Assembly (NCBI GenBank): GCA_033809515.1
Contig: JAPXLN010000003.1
Location: 1-64,000, forward strand
DNA: 64,000 nt
Source of the DNA: JAPXLN01 sp033809515
GTDB lineage: Bacteria; Bacillota; Sulfobacillia; Fermentithermobacillales; Fermentithermobacillaceae
Direction of reading: 5' to 3'
Shown here: positions 8,023 through 16,779 of the stretch, piece after piece
How the letters are laid out: the number at the start of each line of letters is the position of its first letter
Numbering within the stretch: the stretch's first letter is position 1
Translations under genes and position numbers: made by a program
Notes under the pieces: model-generated
Told to the model about the DNA's origin: nothing
What the model saw: only the letters and a program-made list of their open reading frames with translations
Database searches by the model: none

Positions 8023-9456
8023 TTATGGAGATAGTATCTTCCCTCTCAACATGGTATTCACTTTTTCCGGATTAGCCTTGCCCCGTGTCTCCTTCATGAC
8101 CTTACCTACCAGAAATCCAATAGCTTTGTCTTTGCCGGCAAGAACGTCGGAGACGGCACCGGGGTTTTCATCGATGACCCTATCAATCACTGCAGAAAGC
8201 AATGTCTCATCGGAGACTTGCTCCAGCCCCTCTTCTTTAGCGATCTGAGATGGGTCTTTTCCTGTTTCTATTGTCTTTACGAGAAGGTCTTTTGCTATTC
8301 TCCCGCTAATGAGGCCGCTTGCCACAAGGTTCAAGAGCGAAACCAGTCTCTCAGGCGAAAGGGGGATCTCATGGTATGACAGCCCCTTAAGATTCATATA
8401 CCCTGTAAGATCGCCCATTATCCAATTGGCGGCTGCCTTGGGATCACAACCCAGGCTTATACACGTATCAAAAAAACGGGAAAGATGAGGGCTGGCAGTC
8501 AGCTTTCCTGCGTCATATGATGACATTCCCAGGTCGCGTATGTAACGATCAACCATCGCATCAGGCAGCTCCGGCATGGTTCTCCTTATATCTTCTACAA
8601 AGGCCGGTGTAATCTGCAGCAAGGGCAAGTCGGGCTCGGGAAAACACCGGTAGTCAGTCTCGGCGCCTTTGCCCCGCATGGTCACAGTCACCTGCTTTCC
8701 TTCATCCCAGTGACGGGTTTCCCGGCGTACCGGTTCCCCGCGCCCAAGAAGGTCCTGCTGTCGCTCAAACTCAAAGGAGAGAGCGCGGACCACGGCCCTG
8801 AAGGAGCTCAGGTTCTTGATCTCTACTGGGACACCAGGTTCTTCACTGCCCTTTGGCTTCACCGAAATGTTGCAGTCTACTCTCATTGATCCTTCTTCCA
8901 TCTTGACATCTGAAACTCCGGCAAAGGCCAGCGTCCGTTGAAGTTTCTCCAGATAGAGCCGGGATTCATCAGGAGAGGTGATATCAGGTTCGGATACTAT
9001 CTCTGCCAGAGGGACTCCGCTCCTGTTAAAATCCAACAGGGTATAAGGGGCGGTAATAATGTCATCGCCGGCATGCAGTGATTTCCCGGTATCCTCCTCA
9101 AGATGCAGTCGCCTGATCCTGATTTTTCTGCCTATGTCTATATAGCCCTCCTCAGCTAAGGGCTTATCTCCTTGAGTTACCTGGTAGCCCTTAGACAGAT
9201 CCGGGTAAAAGTAATTCTTTCGGGCAAATTCAGATACTAAGTTGATCCTGCAGTTTGTAGCTAAGGCCGCCCTGACACCCAGCCTGACAGCCTGCGCATT
9301 GGGCCGCGGAAGAGCTCCGGGCAATCCCAGGCAAACGGGACATACATTCGTATTAGGAGGATCGCCGAACCGCGTAGGACATCCGCAGAACATCTTGGTA
9401 ACTGTAGCTAGTTCAACGTGCACTTCAAAACCAGCCATCATTTCATATTTACCCAA
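8023..9456 (-). CDS. gatB: Aspartyl/glutamyl-tRNA amidotransferase subunit B
   Basis: GatB is the tRNA-binding kinase subunit of GatCAB, which converts misacylated Glu-tRNAGln (and Asp-tRNAAsn) to the amide form. The start is a TTG at 9456 inside the end of gatA, with AAGGAG ten bases upstream. It gives the family start LGKYEMMAGFEVHVELAT, and a longer reading into gatA has no support. The zinc-site cysteines (FCGCPTRF…CPVCLGLPG), the cradle domain with DFNRSGVPLAEIVSEPD, and a C-terminal YqeY-like tail ending ANPEKVNTMLRGKI are present. The resulting 477 residues is the standard length. It is co-transcribed with gatC and gatA. Confidence 0.95.
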   Translation of the reverse strand: MGKYEMMAGFEVHVELATVTKMFCGCPTRFGDPPNTNVCPVCLGLPGALPRPNAQAVRLGVRAALATNCRINLVSEFARKNYFYPDLSKGYQVTQGDKPLAEEGYIDIGRKIRIRRLHLEEDTGKSLHAGDDIITAPYTLLDFNRSGVPLAEIVSEPDITSPDESRLYLEKLQRTLAFAGVSDVKMEEGSMRVDCNISVKPKGSEEPGVPVEIKNLSSFRAVVRALSFEFERQQDLLGRGEPVRRETRHWDEGKQVTVTMRGKGAETDYRCFPEPDLPLLQITPAFVEDIRRTMPELPDAMVDRYIRDLGMSSYDAGKLTASPHLSRFFDTCISLGCDPKAAANWIMGDLTGYMNLKGLSYHEIPLSPERLVSLLNLVASGLISGRIAKDLLVKTIETGKDPSQIAKEEGLEQVSDETLLSAVIDRVIDENPGAVSDVLAGKDKAIGFLVGKVMKETRGKANPEKVNTMLRGKILSP

Positions 9457-10987
9457 CCGGTTCACACTCCTTGAGACCCGATAGTGCCCGTCGCATCTGT
9501 GCCATCTCCAACTGAATCCTACCGCCTTGAGCCATCTCAAAAGCGTGACCCAGGGAAAGGACTGTTTCCTCGTCGAAGGGCTTACCCATAATCTGCAAGC
9601 CGCATGGAAGCTCCCTGCCCTCAGGGTCGTCATCAGGAACCGTAAGCCCGCACGGTACAGAAAGAGCTGGAATGCCTGCAAGGTTCGCAGGTATGGTTAG
9701 ACAATCGGCGGCATAGACCTCAAGAATATCTCTGGGCTTGCCGCCCAGGGGGAAGGCAACTGAAGGCGCAGCAGGCGACAAAAGCACATGGTATTTGTGA
9801 AAGGCCTCCTCAAACTCCACTATTACCTTAGTCCGAACCCTGGCAGCACGAAGATAACAGTCTTCGTAGTTCCCGGATGAAAGGGCAAAGGTACCCAGGA
9901 TAATTCGACGCTTGACCTCTTTGCCCATTAAGCTCCGGGTCTCCAAATACATATCATCGAGGTTTGCCCGGTTCGCTCTCTTGCCGTACCGGCCCCCGTC
10001 GTACCGGCCCAGGTTAGATGAAGCTTCAGACGAGGCGATAATGTAATACACATCCACTACATAGTCAAGGGATGGCAGACTTGTCTCCTCAATGATAACG
10101 CCCATGCTTGAAAGGGTCTTCAAAGCATGATTGAACTGCTCCATGACTCCACGGCTGATGCCGGCCGTCATGAGTTCTGCCGGTACGCCCGCCCTGAGAC
10201 CCTTGACAGATCTCTCCAGCGCCCTTGAATACCTGACTGACGACCGCCCCTGTGATACCTGCGATGCCTTTGATGCCTGCGTATCCGGGCCCGCCACCAT
10301 GGCCTCAAGCAGCAGAGCGCAATCCCACACAGTCTCCCCAATGGGTCCCACATGATCCAGCGAGGAAGCGAAAGCTACTACTCCGTCTCTGGAAACAAGC
10401 CCGTACGTCGGTTTTAGCCCGCACAAGCCGTTAAAAGCCGCCGGCTGGCGAATGGAACCTCCCGTATCGGTCCCCAGGGATACCGGGGCCATGCCTGCAG
10501 CTACTGCCGCCGCTGACCCGCCGCTGGACCCTCCCGGAGCTCTGTGCGTATCCCACGGATTTGCAGTAACACCATAGACAGAGGTCTCAGTAGAACAACC
10601 CATGGCAAACTCATCCATGTTGGTTCTGCCCAGAAACACTGCGCCCTTTCGCTTGAGGTTTTCTGCGCACACAGCGTCTAGGGGTGATACGTACCCTTCA
10701 AGAATCCTGGACCCAGCAGTGCACGACTGGCCCTTCAGGCTGATATTGTCTTTTACTGCACAGGGAAGCCCCGCCAGGATGCCAGGATCCTCCCCTGTGA
10801 GTATCATTGAGTCGATTCGCGCAGCGGCCAGTCTGGCCTCAGGCTCAAACACCTCAACGTATGCCCCGATCTTGGGATCCACTTCCTCAATCCGGGCCAA
10901 ATATGACTCCAAAACATCCTGAGCTGACACTTCGCCGGCAGAAACCAGCGATAGAATCCTCTTCGCGCCAAGTTCCCAAAGTGCCAC
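9449..10987 (-). CDS. gatA: Aspartyl/glutamyl-tRNA amidotransferase subunit A
   Basis: GatA is the glutaminase subunit that frees ammonia for the GatB active site. The amidase-signature triad is readable: the lysine in AVKDNI (about residue 78), the cis-serine in GGSSGGSAAAVAAG and the nucleophilic serine in LGTDTGGSIRQPAAFNGLCG. At 512 residues it is slightly longer than usual (~485). The GTG start at 10987 follows GGAGG by eight bases and lies only four bases past the gatC stop, so the two are translationally close. The gene is part of gatC–gatA–gatB in normal order. Confidence 0.95.
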   Translation of the reverse strand: MALWELGAKRILSLVSAGEVSAQDVLESYLARIEEVDPKIGAYVEVFEPEARLAAARIDSMILTGEDPGILAGLPCAVKDNISLKGQSCTAGSRILEGYVSPLDAVCAENLKRKGAVFLGRTNMDEFAMGCSTETSVYGVTANPWDTHRAPGGSSGGSAAAVAAGMAPVSLGTDTGGSIRQPAAFNGLCGLKPTYGLVSRDGVVAFASSLDHVGPIGETVWDCALLLEAMVAGPDTQASKASQVSQGRSSVRYSRALERSVKGLRAGVPAELMTAGISRGVMEQFNHALKTLSSMGVIIEETSLPSLDYVVDVYYIIASSEASSNLGRYDGGRYGKRANRANLDDMYLETRSLMGKEVKRRIILGTFALSSGNYEDCYLRAARVRTKVIVEFEEAFHKYHVLLSPAAPSVAFPLGGKPRDILEVYAADCLTIPANLAGIPALSVPCGLTVPDDDPEGRELPCGLQIMGKPFDEETVLSLGHAFEMAQGGRIQLEMAQMRRALSGLKECEPVG

Positions 10988-10990
10988 TGC

Positions 10991-11359
10991 TTACGCCTCC
11001 TGAGCATTCCCGTGTTTCTCTGCTCCGCCAGAACCGCCAGAATTGCCGGAGCCGCCTGGGCCGCCGGCGCCGTCGACGTCAATCCCTTCCCGTGGAACCA
11101 GCAGATACGGTCCCTTGGTAGCAGGCGCTCGGCTCAACACCCATTGATGTATCAGGCATGGACCGGGAACGTCTTCCCTTAGGTCACCGCTCCCAGGCGC
11201 TGCAAGACGAAACGTAGGTGCAACCCCGGTAACGTCAGCTTCCTTGAGCCGCTTAACGCGCTCCAAGATCGATTCCAGATCCCTCTTAAGCTCGCCGGCT
11301 TCACAAGCCGAAACACGCACCTTGGCCAGGCCGGCAAGAGACTCCAGGTCAATATTCAT
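10991..11359 (-). CDS. gatC: Aspartyl/glutamyl-tRNA amidotransferase subunit C with glycine-rich tail
   Basis: GatC is the small belt-like subunit that holds GatA and GatB together. The first ~95 residues match the family: IDLESLAGLAKVRVSACEAGEL, ILERVKRLKEADVTGVAPTF and LREDVPGP. The best start is the ATG at 11359, with GGAGG six bases upstream and overlapping the ligA stop; an upstream start at 11389 would read into ligA. The last ~25 residues are unusual, a glycine/serine-rich stretch (GAGGPGGSGNSGGSGG), whereas GatC normally ends with a short VPR…I segment. The tail could be a disordered extension. It does not break the frame. Confidence 0.9.
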   Translation of the reverse strand: MNIDLESLAGLAKVRVSACEAGELKRDLESILERVKRLKEADVTGVAPTFRLAAPGSGDLREDVPGPCLIHQWVLSRAPATKGPYLLVPREGIDVDGAGGPGGSGNSGGSGGAEKHGNAQEA

Positions 11360-13400
11360 CTTCTTCCTCCTTTGACGAGCTAAGTTCAATGAACTCGTCA
11401 GGCGACATTATTCTAACTCCCAGGGAGATGGCTTTCTCCAACTTAGACCCAGGATTCTCGCCAAGGACCAGGGCATAGGTCTTCCGGGATACCGCCGAAG
11501 ACACCTTGCCCCCCAGTTCAACCACAGCCGATTCCACCTCTCCCCGGGTCATGCCCGGAAAAGTGCCCGTCACCACAAAGGTCTTCCCCGCAAGGGGTCC
11601 CTGACGGGTTGCCGGTCTCTCCTCGTTCTCCGCAAGCGCCCTGAGTCCTGCTTGCTTGAGCTTGGTCAGGAGACGCCCCATAGACTCTTGTTCCCTTGAG
11701 GACACAATGGACCTCACAGTTTCAGGACCCACATCCTCAACCTCAGCAAGCTCCTCAGGGCTCGCCCCTAAGAACGCCTGGAAAGTGCCAAAATGCTCTG
11801 CCAGAACCCAAGCCGCGCGCTGTCCCACGTGTCTTATTCCCAACGCGAAGATAAGCCTTGATAGCGGCCTGACCTTAGATGCCTCAATGGCCTTGAGCAG
11901 ATTCTCGGCGCTCTTTTGTCCCTGCCTGGGCAAGAGCTGTATGTCCTCGGCTTCAAGGAAGTACAGATCCCCGGCGTCAGAGACAAGATTTTGACCAATG
12001 AGGAGATCAACCATCGCCGGCCCAAGGCCTCTGATGTCCATGGCCTGTCTTGACGCGAAATGTATAAGCCTCTCCCGCAGCTGCGCCGGACATGAAGCGG
12101 CAACGCACCTGTACGCAACCTCACCGGGCAACCTGATGACGACGGAGCTGCACGATGGGCAGAGACTGGGCATTCGAAACTCGGTTTCGCTGCCTGTCCT
12201 CTTGTCGGCCAACACAGTGACTATCTCCGGAATAACGTCTCCGGCCTTCTGGAGTACCACTGCATCCCCTATGCGAATATCCTTTTCCTTGATGATGTCT
12301 TCATTGTGAAGCGTAGCTCTGGAAACAGTGGAGCCGGACACTCTCACAGGATCGAGGATAGCTGTGGGAGTAAGGACTCCTGTCCGACCTACTTGAACCA
12401 CTATGTCTCGAACCCTTGTCTCTACCTGCTCCGCAGGAAACTTGAACGCCAGCTGCCACCTGGGGGAATGGGCAGTGGCACCCATTGACCTCCCTAAGCC
12501 GAACCGGTTAACCTTGATGACTACGCCATCTGTGTCATAGGGAAGCTGATACCTTAACTCTTCCCAGACAGCGATCTGGCTCAAAAGAGCTTCGATCCTG
12601 TCGCAAAACGTGTGCTTTGGGATAGGAAACCCCAGTTCCTTGAGAAGAATCAGCGAGTCTTCCTCAGTCGGCGGATAGGGGATTTCGCCTCTTATGTCAC
12701 GGATCTCGTAAAAAAGCGCCTTTAGCGGCCTTTGGGCAGCAACCCTCGGGTCAAGCTGCCTGATGGATCCTGCAGCGGCGTTCCTTGGGTTCGCAAACAC
12801 AGGCAGACCTGCTTCGTCCCGTTGGTGGTTGAGTTCAGCAAAATCGTCTTTGGGTAGGTATACCTCGCCTCTTACCTCTAAGAACGAAGGCACACTTCCG
12901 TGCGGCTTGCGAAGACTCAGAGGTATTGACCTGACTGTCTTCATGTTCGCCGTTACGTCTTCCCCTGTAGTCCCGTCGCCCCGCGTCAAACCCATGGAAA
13001 GAAGCCCTTCCGTATATCGCAGTATGACGGAAAGGCCGTCGATCTTTGGCTCAATCACGTAAGAAGGGCCTTCTCCCCGTGCAAACTCCAGAACCCGCCT
13101 GTGAAAAACCCTTACCTCTTCTTGGGAAAAGGCGTTAGACAAGCTAAGAACAGGAGAGGAATGAGCAACGCTCGCAAACCCGGGCGAGATCCCTCCACCC
13201 ACCCTTTGGGTAGGCGAGTCCGGAACCAGTATGTCAGGAAACTCCCGCTCCAATTGTGAAAGCTCGCTGAACATCCTGTCGAACTCAAGGTCAGAAATGA
13301 CAGGGTCATCAAGAACATAGTACCTGTATTGGTGTTCCCTGATCCGGCTCCTGAGTTCCTCTGCCCTCTCGCGGGCTTGATCCATGGAAAGTCCCTTCAC
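11349..13400 (-). CDS. ligA: NAD-dependent DNA ligase
   Basis: LigA seals nicks in duplex DNA during replication and repair using NAD+. Domains in order are an Ia domain with YRYYVLDDPVISD (about residue 25), the adenylation site EPKIDGLSVILRY near residue 120 with the catalytic lysine, an OB-fold, the four-cysteine zinc finger (CPSCSSV…CVAASCPAQ, ~410–435), helix-hairpin-helix repeats (DIRGLGPAMVDLL, LIFALGIRHVGQRAA) and a terminal BRCT domain (GKTFVVTGTFPGMTRGEVE). At 683 residues it is full length. The acidic end overlaps the gatC start. The pcrA–ligA pairing is a common Firmicute arrangement. Confidence 0.97.
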   Translation of the reverse strand: MKGLSMDQARERAEELRSRIREHQYRYYVLDDPVISDLEFDRMFSELSQLEREFPDILVPDSPTQRVGGGISPGFASVAHSSPVLSLSNAFSQEEVRVFHRRVLEFARGEGPSYVIEPKIDGLSVILRYTEGLLSMGLTRGDGTTGEDVTANMKTVRSIPLSLRKPHGSVPSFLEVRGEVYLPKDDFAELNHQRDEAGLPVFANPRNAAAGSIRQLDPRVAAQRPLKALFYEIRDIRGEIPYPPTEEDSLILLKELGFPIPKHTFCDRIEALLSQIAVWEELRYQLPYDTDGVVIKVNRFGLGRSMGATAHSPRWQLAFKFPAEQVETRVRDIVVQVGRTGVLTPTAILDPVRVSGSTVSRATLHNEDIIKEKDIRIGDAVVLQKAGDVIPEIVTVLADKRTGSETEFRMPSLCPSCSSVVIRLPGEVAYRCVAASCPAQLRERLIHFASRQAMDIRGLGPAMVDLLIGQNLVSDAGDLYFLEAEDIQLLPRQGQKSAENLLKAIEASKVRPLSRLIFALGIRHVGQRAAWVLAEHFGTFQAFLGASPEELAEVEDVGPETVRSIVSSREQESMGRLLTKLKQAGLRALAENEERPATRQGPLAGKTFVVTGTFPGMTRGEVESAVVELGGKVSSAVSRKTYALVLGENPGSKLEKAISLGVRIMSPDEFIELSSSKEEEDEY

Positions 13401-13422
13401 AATAGCTCACCTTCCCTTTAGA

Positions 13423-15351
13423 TCAGCTTCCCCATGGCTTGACCAACATGAGCTCAGCAGGAATCTCTTCAAGGAAACGGGATGGCCTGGTCGATGAGCC
13501 TCCCTGGTACCCTTGCCTTGAAAGAGCCAGCGTAAGGAAAAGAAGCTTCCTTGCCCGGGTCATCCCGACGTACAAAAGACGTCTCTCTTCTTCCAGCTGG
13601 AGCTCGTCATCCATTGATCGGGAATGAGGAAGAGTTCCCTCCTCCATCCCCACCAGGAACACCACGTCAAACTCAAGCCCCTTGGCAGAATGCAGAGTTC
13701 CCATAACGCAAGCTTGCGTACCTGCATCGTAGGCATCCTGATCGGACGTTAGAGCAGCGTACTCAAGATATTCCAGGAGAGTGGCTCCGGATTCCTGAAA
13801 AGTCTGCAAGGATCTGACCAACTCGTCCAGGTCCTCAATCCGTCCCAACGCCTCCTGAGTGCCTTCGTTCTCAAGTTGCTCAAGGTAACCTGACTTGCAC
13901 AAGACCTCCTCCAAAACCGTTGACGGCGGCAGCGTATCCGCGTCCTTAGCCAGATCGAGGAAAAGCTGGCCCAGTTCTCTGGCGGAACTCCTCTGAGCGG
14001 CGTTCAACCCTTTGATAGAAGGAGCCTGGAAAAGAGCCTCCACAAGGCTTATTCCCTTTTCCCTCGAGTGTGCAGTCACCCGTCTTACCGCAGCCGGTCC
14101 AAGCCCCCGGGGCGGTTCGTTAACGACTCTTTCAAAAGCTGTCAAGTCGCCGGGATGAGCAATAAGGCGAAGGTAACAAGTGGCATCCCTGATATGCTTA
14201 CGTTCATAGAAGCGATAGCCCGCAAGGACCTTGTAAGGTATGCCTCTTCGCATGAAAACCTCCTCAAACTCCCGTGATTGGGCGTGAGTCCGGTAGAGAA
14301 TAGCAAATGATGAGTACGGAAAACCCGAATCCCACAGTGCCTCAATCTCTGCGGCCACCATGCGCGCTTCGTTCAACCCCGAGTCAGCTACAAAAACCGT
14401 TATGGGAAGCCCCCTCTCCCCCGAGCTTCTTAATTTTTTCTCTTTTCTGTACGCGTTGTTGGCCACTACACTGTTTGCGCCCTCAAGAATAACCTGGGTT
14501 GAACGGTAGTTTTCCTCAAGCTTGACTACACGGCAAGAGGGGTAATCCTTCTCGAACTCAAGTATGTTTCTAAGGTCAGCGCCTCGGAAGGTATATATAC
14601 TCTGGTCATCGTCGCCTACCACAGCGATCTGCCTGTGCCCTTGTGCAAGGAGCCGGGTCAACTCATATTGAGCTCTGTTTGTGTCTTGATACTCATCTAC
14701 CAGAATGTGCTGAAACCTTTCCTGGTATTTGGCCAGGATAGACGGATACTCCCGAAGCATGAGCACCGTCTCCATTATCAAATCGTCAAAGTCCATTCCG
14801 TCTTGTTCAGCCAGTTTCTGCTGGTACAGCGCGTAAGCCTGGGAAACCTTGGTCTCATAGAATGTTCCGGCGCTCCTGGAGTAATCTTCAGGCCCCATAA
14901 GGTTGTCCTTAGCTCTCGAAATGGCGCTTAGAACGCCCCTTGGCGGATACCTTTTCTCAGAGAGGTCAAGTTCTTTGAGGACGGATCTTATGATCTTGAC
15001 CTGATCCTGAGTATCAAATATGGCGAACCTGCCAGATCTCCCTATTCCCGGGAGTTCGGCACGGAGAATTCGAACGCACGCCGAGTGGAAAGTCATGGCC
15101 CAGACACCTTTGCCTTCAGGTCCCAGCAAGGCCTCAATCCTGTCTTTCATTTCCTGTGCAGCTTTGTTGGTAAAAGTAATGGCAAGAATTGACCGGGGAG
15201 ATGCTCCGCGTGCAATCAGATAAGCTACCCGACGGGTAAGCACCGTTGTCTTTCCGCTTCCGGCGCCGGCCAGTATCAGCAACGGACCTTCGCAGTGCGT
15301 AACCGCCTCAACTTGCCCGGGGTTCAGACCCTGTAGAATATCGTCTCTCAT
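13423..15351 (-). CDS. pcrA: UvrD/PcrA-type ATP-dependent DNA helicase (short form)
   Basis: This superfamily 1A 3'-to-5' helicase acts in repair and rolling-circle replication. Motifs Q and I (LNPGQVEAVTH, AGAGSGKTTVLTRRVAYLI), Ia (ITFTNKAAQEMKDRI), II (LVDEYQDTNRAQYEL), III (VGDDDQSIYTFRGAD), IV (LEENYRS), V (TLHSAKGLEFDVVF) and VI (EEERRLLYVGMTRARK) are all present. At about 642 residues it is shorter than PcrA (~720–740). It ends soon after motif VI with FLEEIPAEL and lacks the usual C-terminal region that contacts RNA polymerase. ATG at 15351 is preferred over the adjacent TTG at 15354. It is the first gene of the run down to rlmD. Confidence 0.93.
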   Translation of the reverse strand: MRDDILQGLNPGQVEAVTHCEGPLLILAGAGSGKTTVLTRRVAYLIARGASPRSILAITFTNKAAQEMKDRIEALLGPEGKGVWAMTFHSACVRILRAELPGIGRSGRFAIFDTQDQVKIIRSVLKELDLSEKRYPPRGVLSAISRAKDNLMGPEDYSRSAGTFYETKVSQAYALYQQKLAEQDGMDFDDLIMETVLMLREYPSILAKYQERFQHILVDEYQDTNRAQYELTRLLAQGHRQIAVVGDDDQSIYTFRGADLRNILEFEKDYPSCRVVKLEENYRSTQVILEGANSVVANNAYRKEKKLRSSGERGLPITVFVADSGLNEARMVAAEIEALWDSGFPYSSFAILYRTHAQSREFEEVFMRRGIPYKVLAGYRFYERKHIRDATCYLRLIAHPGDLTAFERVVNEPPRGLGPAAVRRVTAHSREKGISLVEALFQAPSIKGLNAAQRSSARELGQLFLDLAKDADTLPPSTVLEEVLCKSGYLEQLENEGTQEALGRIEDLDELVRSLQTFQESGATLLEYLEYAALTSDQDAYDAGTQACVMGTLHSAKGLEFDVVFLVGMEEGTLPHSRSMDDELQLEEERRLLYVGMTRARKLLFLTLALSRQGYQGGSSTRPSRFLEEIPAELMLVKPWGS

Positions 15352-15387
15352 CAATACACCGCCAGATTCCGGTAGGTTTTTATCTAC

Positions 15388-15393
15388 ATTATA
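15388..15393 (-). promoter_or_regulatory. Probable −10 element for the pcrA operon
   Basis: On the minus strand a perfect TATAAT lies 37 bases before the pcrA start codon, just past the tldE terminator. The region 17 bases upstream (TCTTTA) is a poor −35 box, so the promoter is judged mainly by the −10 and its position. Confidence 0.5.
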
Positions 15394-15414
15394 CAGGATC
15401 TGCGCCCCGGTAAA

Positions 15415-15459
15415 GAAAAAGCTGCCCGGAAGCGCATGAAGCGTCTATCCGGGCAGCTG
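15415..15459 (-). terminator. Rho-independent terminator after tldD–tldE (first copy)
   Basis: An 11-base perfect stem (15420–15430 with 15448–15458) is followed on the minus strand by TTTTT and a further T-rich stretch. It begins about ten bases beyond the tldE stop, separating that operon from pcrA. Confidence 0.85.
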
Positions 15460-15468
15460 GGACTCTGA

Positions 15469-16779
15469 CTAGAACTCTGTGACGCCGGTGAAGTTAAACG
15501 CAGGGACCCTGATGGCAGGAACAACGGCTCGTCCTGCGCTCACTGCGTCCTTGCCGATCATATCCATGGTGCTGAACACCCTCAGTGCGCTTTCTGTAAA
15601 CCGGAAGTTCTTAACCGGTTTCGTTACCTTCCCATCCTCTATGAGGAAGGTCCCGTCCCTGGTCATGCCCGTTACCAGCACCCTGAACGGATGAGCCATG
15701 TTGGTGTAGTGAAACCTGGTAATCAGAATACCGCGCTTGGTCTTCTTGATCATTTCCTCTACCGTTGCGTCTCCCGGAGCCATGAAGATGTTCCCGGGGT
15801 AACCGCCTGTAGGCTCCGTGCCGTACTTCCTGGCAGTACGATAGTCATAGAACAACCCGGTGGGGACTCCCGCGTCTATCATGACCACTTTCCTCTTGGG
15901 AAGCCCTTCCATGTCGAAAGGCGTTGGGAAACCTCTGGAGTCAAGGCCATCATCCCAAACCGTCAGCTTCTCGCTGAACAGTTTCTGACCTAGCTTACCC
16001 GAAAGGTAGCTTCGCCCTTCCTGATAGGATTCACCCTGGAAACCGCCTGAAAGATAACCAAGCATGTCTGCAACGGCAAGGGGCTCGAGGACAACTTCGT
16101 ACTCACCTGCAGGGACAGAGACAGGGTTCTCAGAGAGAGCGCACTTCTCGGTAGCAGTCCGCGCAATCTCAGCCGGAGATACTTCCCTTGCATCCCTCGA
16201 ACGACCTTGAGCATAGCCTGAACCGGTATCGGACATGACAACTGTCCTCAAAGACGCCGAAGTTGAGACCTGGTATGCCCTAACTCCGAGAGAGTTAGCT
16301 ATACAGATCTCGCTGGCGCCTGTTGAATATGCCCCCGCTGCCTGGAAACCCTTGGACTTAGCGGCATCCGCTATGACGCTGACGCCCTCTGCTCGCTGCA
16401 AGGCGGAAAAATCAAAGGTCTCAGGAACAAAAGCATCGATTTCAGGCAATTCCATAGGCTCCGGAAGCCCCTGAAACTCCTCATTAGGTTTCTGTAATCG
16501 CGCTATCTGGGCAGCTACTTCAATTGCCCTGTCTATTGATTCGTCGTCTAGAGCATTAGTCGAGGCAGACCCTATCTTCTTACCAAAAATCACCCTCACG
16601 GACAGACCGCTGCCGGATTCTGAAACGTTCTGATGGATATAGTTGTCGCAGAACCTGGTTAAGTGAGAGACGCCTCCGCGAATGTGAACGCTGGTAAGCT
16701 CGCCCGGCGACCTGTCAATGACTCGCTGAGCGATAGCAAGGGCTGCTTCCTTCCCCAAAAGGCCCTGTCTCACTGCCAT
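15469..16779 (-). CDS. TldE/PmbA-like subunit of TldD/E metalloprotease (copy 1)
   Basis: This non-catalytic TldE/PmbA-type partner forms a heterodimer with TldD, which degrades small peptides and matures some microcins and modified peptides in the cytoplasm. The sequence has the family features: HQNVSESGSGLSVRVIFGKKIGSAS in adjoining blocks, DDGLDSRGFPTPFDMEGLPK, and a C-terminal VTGMTRDGTFLIEDG…NFRFTESALRVFS. No HExxxH is present, as expected for the TldE subunit. The ATG at 16779 overlaps the tldD stop; the longer frame would read into tldD. The length, 436 residues, is normal. A second tldD–tldE pair occurs at 45.9–48.7 kb. Confidence 0.88.
   Translation of the reverse strand: MAVRQGLLGKEAALAIAQRVIDRSPGELTSVHIRGGVSHLTRFCDNYIHQNVSESGSGLSVRVIFGKKIGSASTNALDDESIDRAIEVAAQIARLQKPNEEFQGLPEPMELPEIDAFVPETFDFSALQRAEGVSVIADAAKSKGFQAAGAYSTGASEICIANSLGVRAYQVSTSASLRTVVMSDTGSGYAQGRSRDAREVSPAEIARTATEKCALSENPVSVPAGEYEVVLEPLAVADMLGYLSGGFQGESYQEGRSYLSGKLGQKLFSEKLTVWDDGLDSRGFPTPFDMEGLPKRKVVMIDAGVPTGLFYDYRTARKYGTEPTGGYPGNIFMAPGDATVEEMIKKTKRGILITRFHYTNMAHPFRVLVTGMTRDGTFLIEDGKVTKPVKNFRFTESALRVFSTMDMIGKDAVSAGRAVVPAIRVPAFNFTGVTEF

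Noticed and set aside
9457..9681. Longer N-terminus of GatB reading into gatA
   Set aside because: The extra 75 residues are only the other frame of gatA; TTG at 9456 has a good ribosome site and gives the family start.
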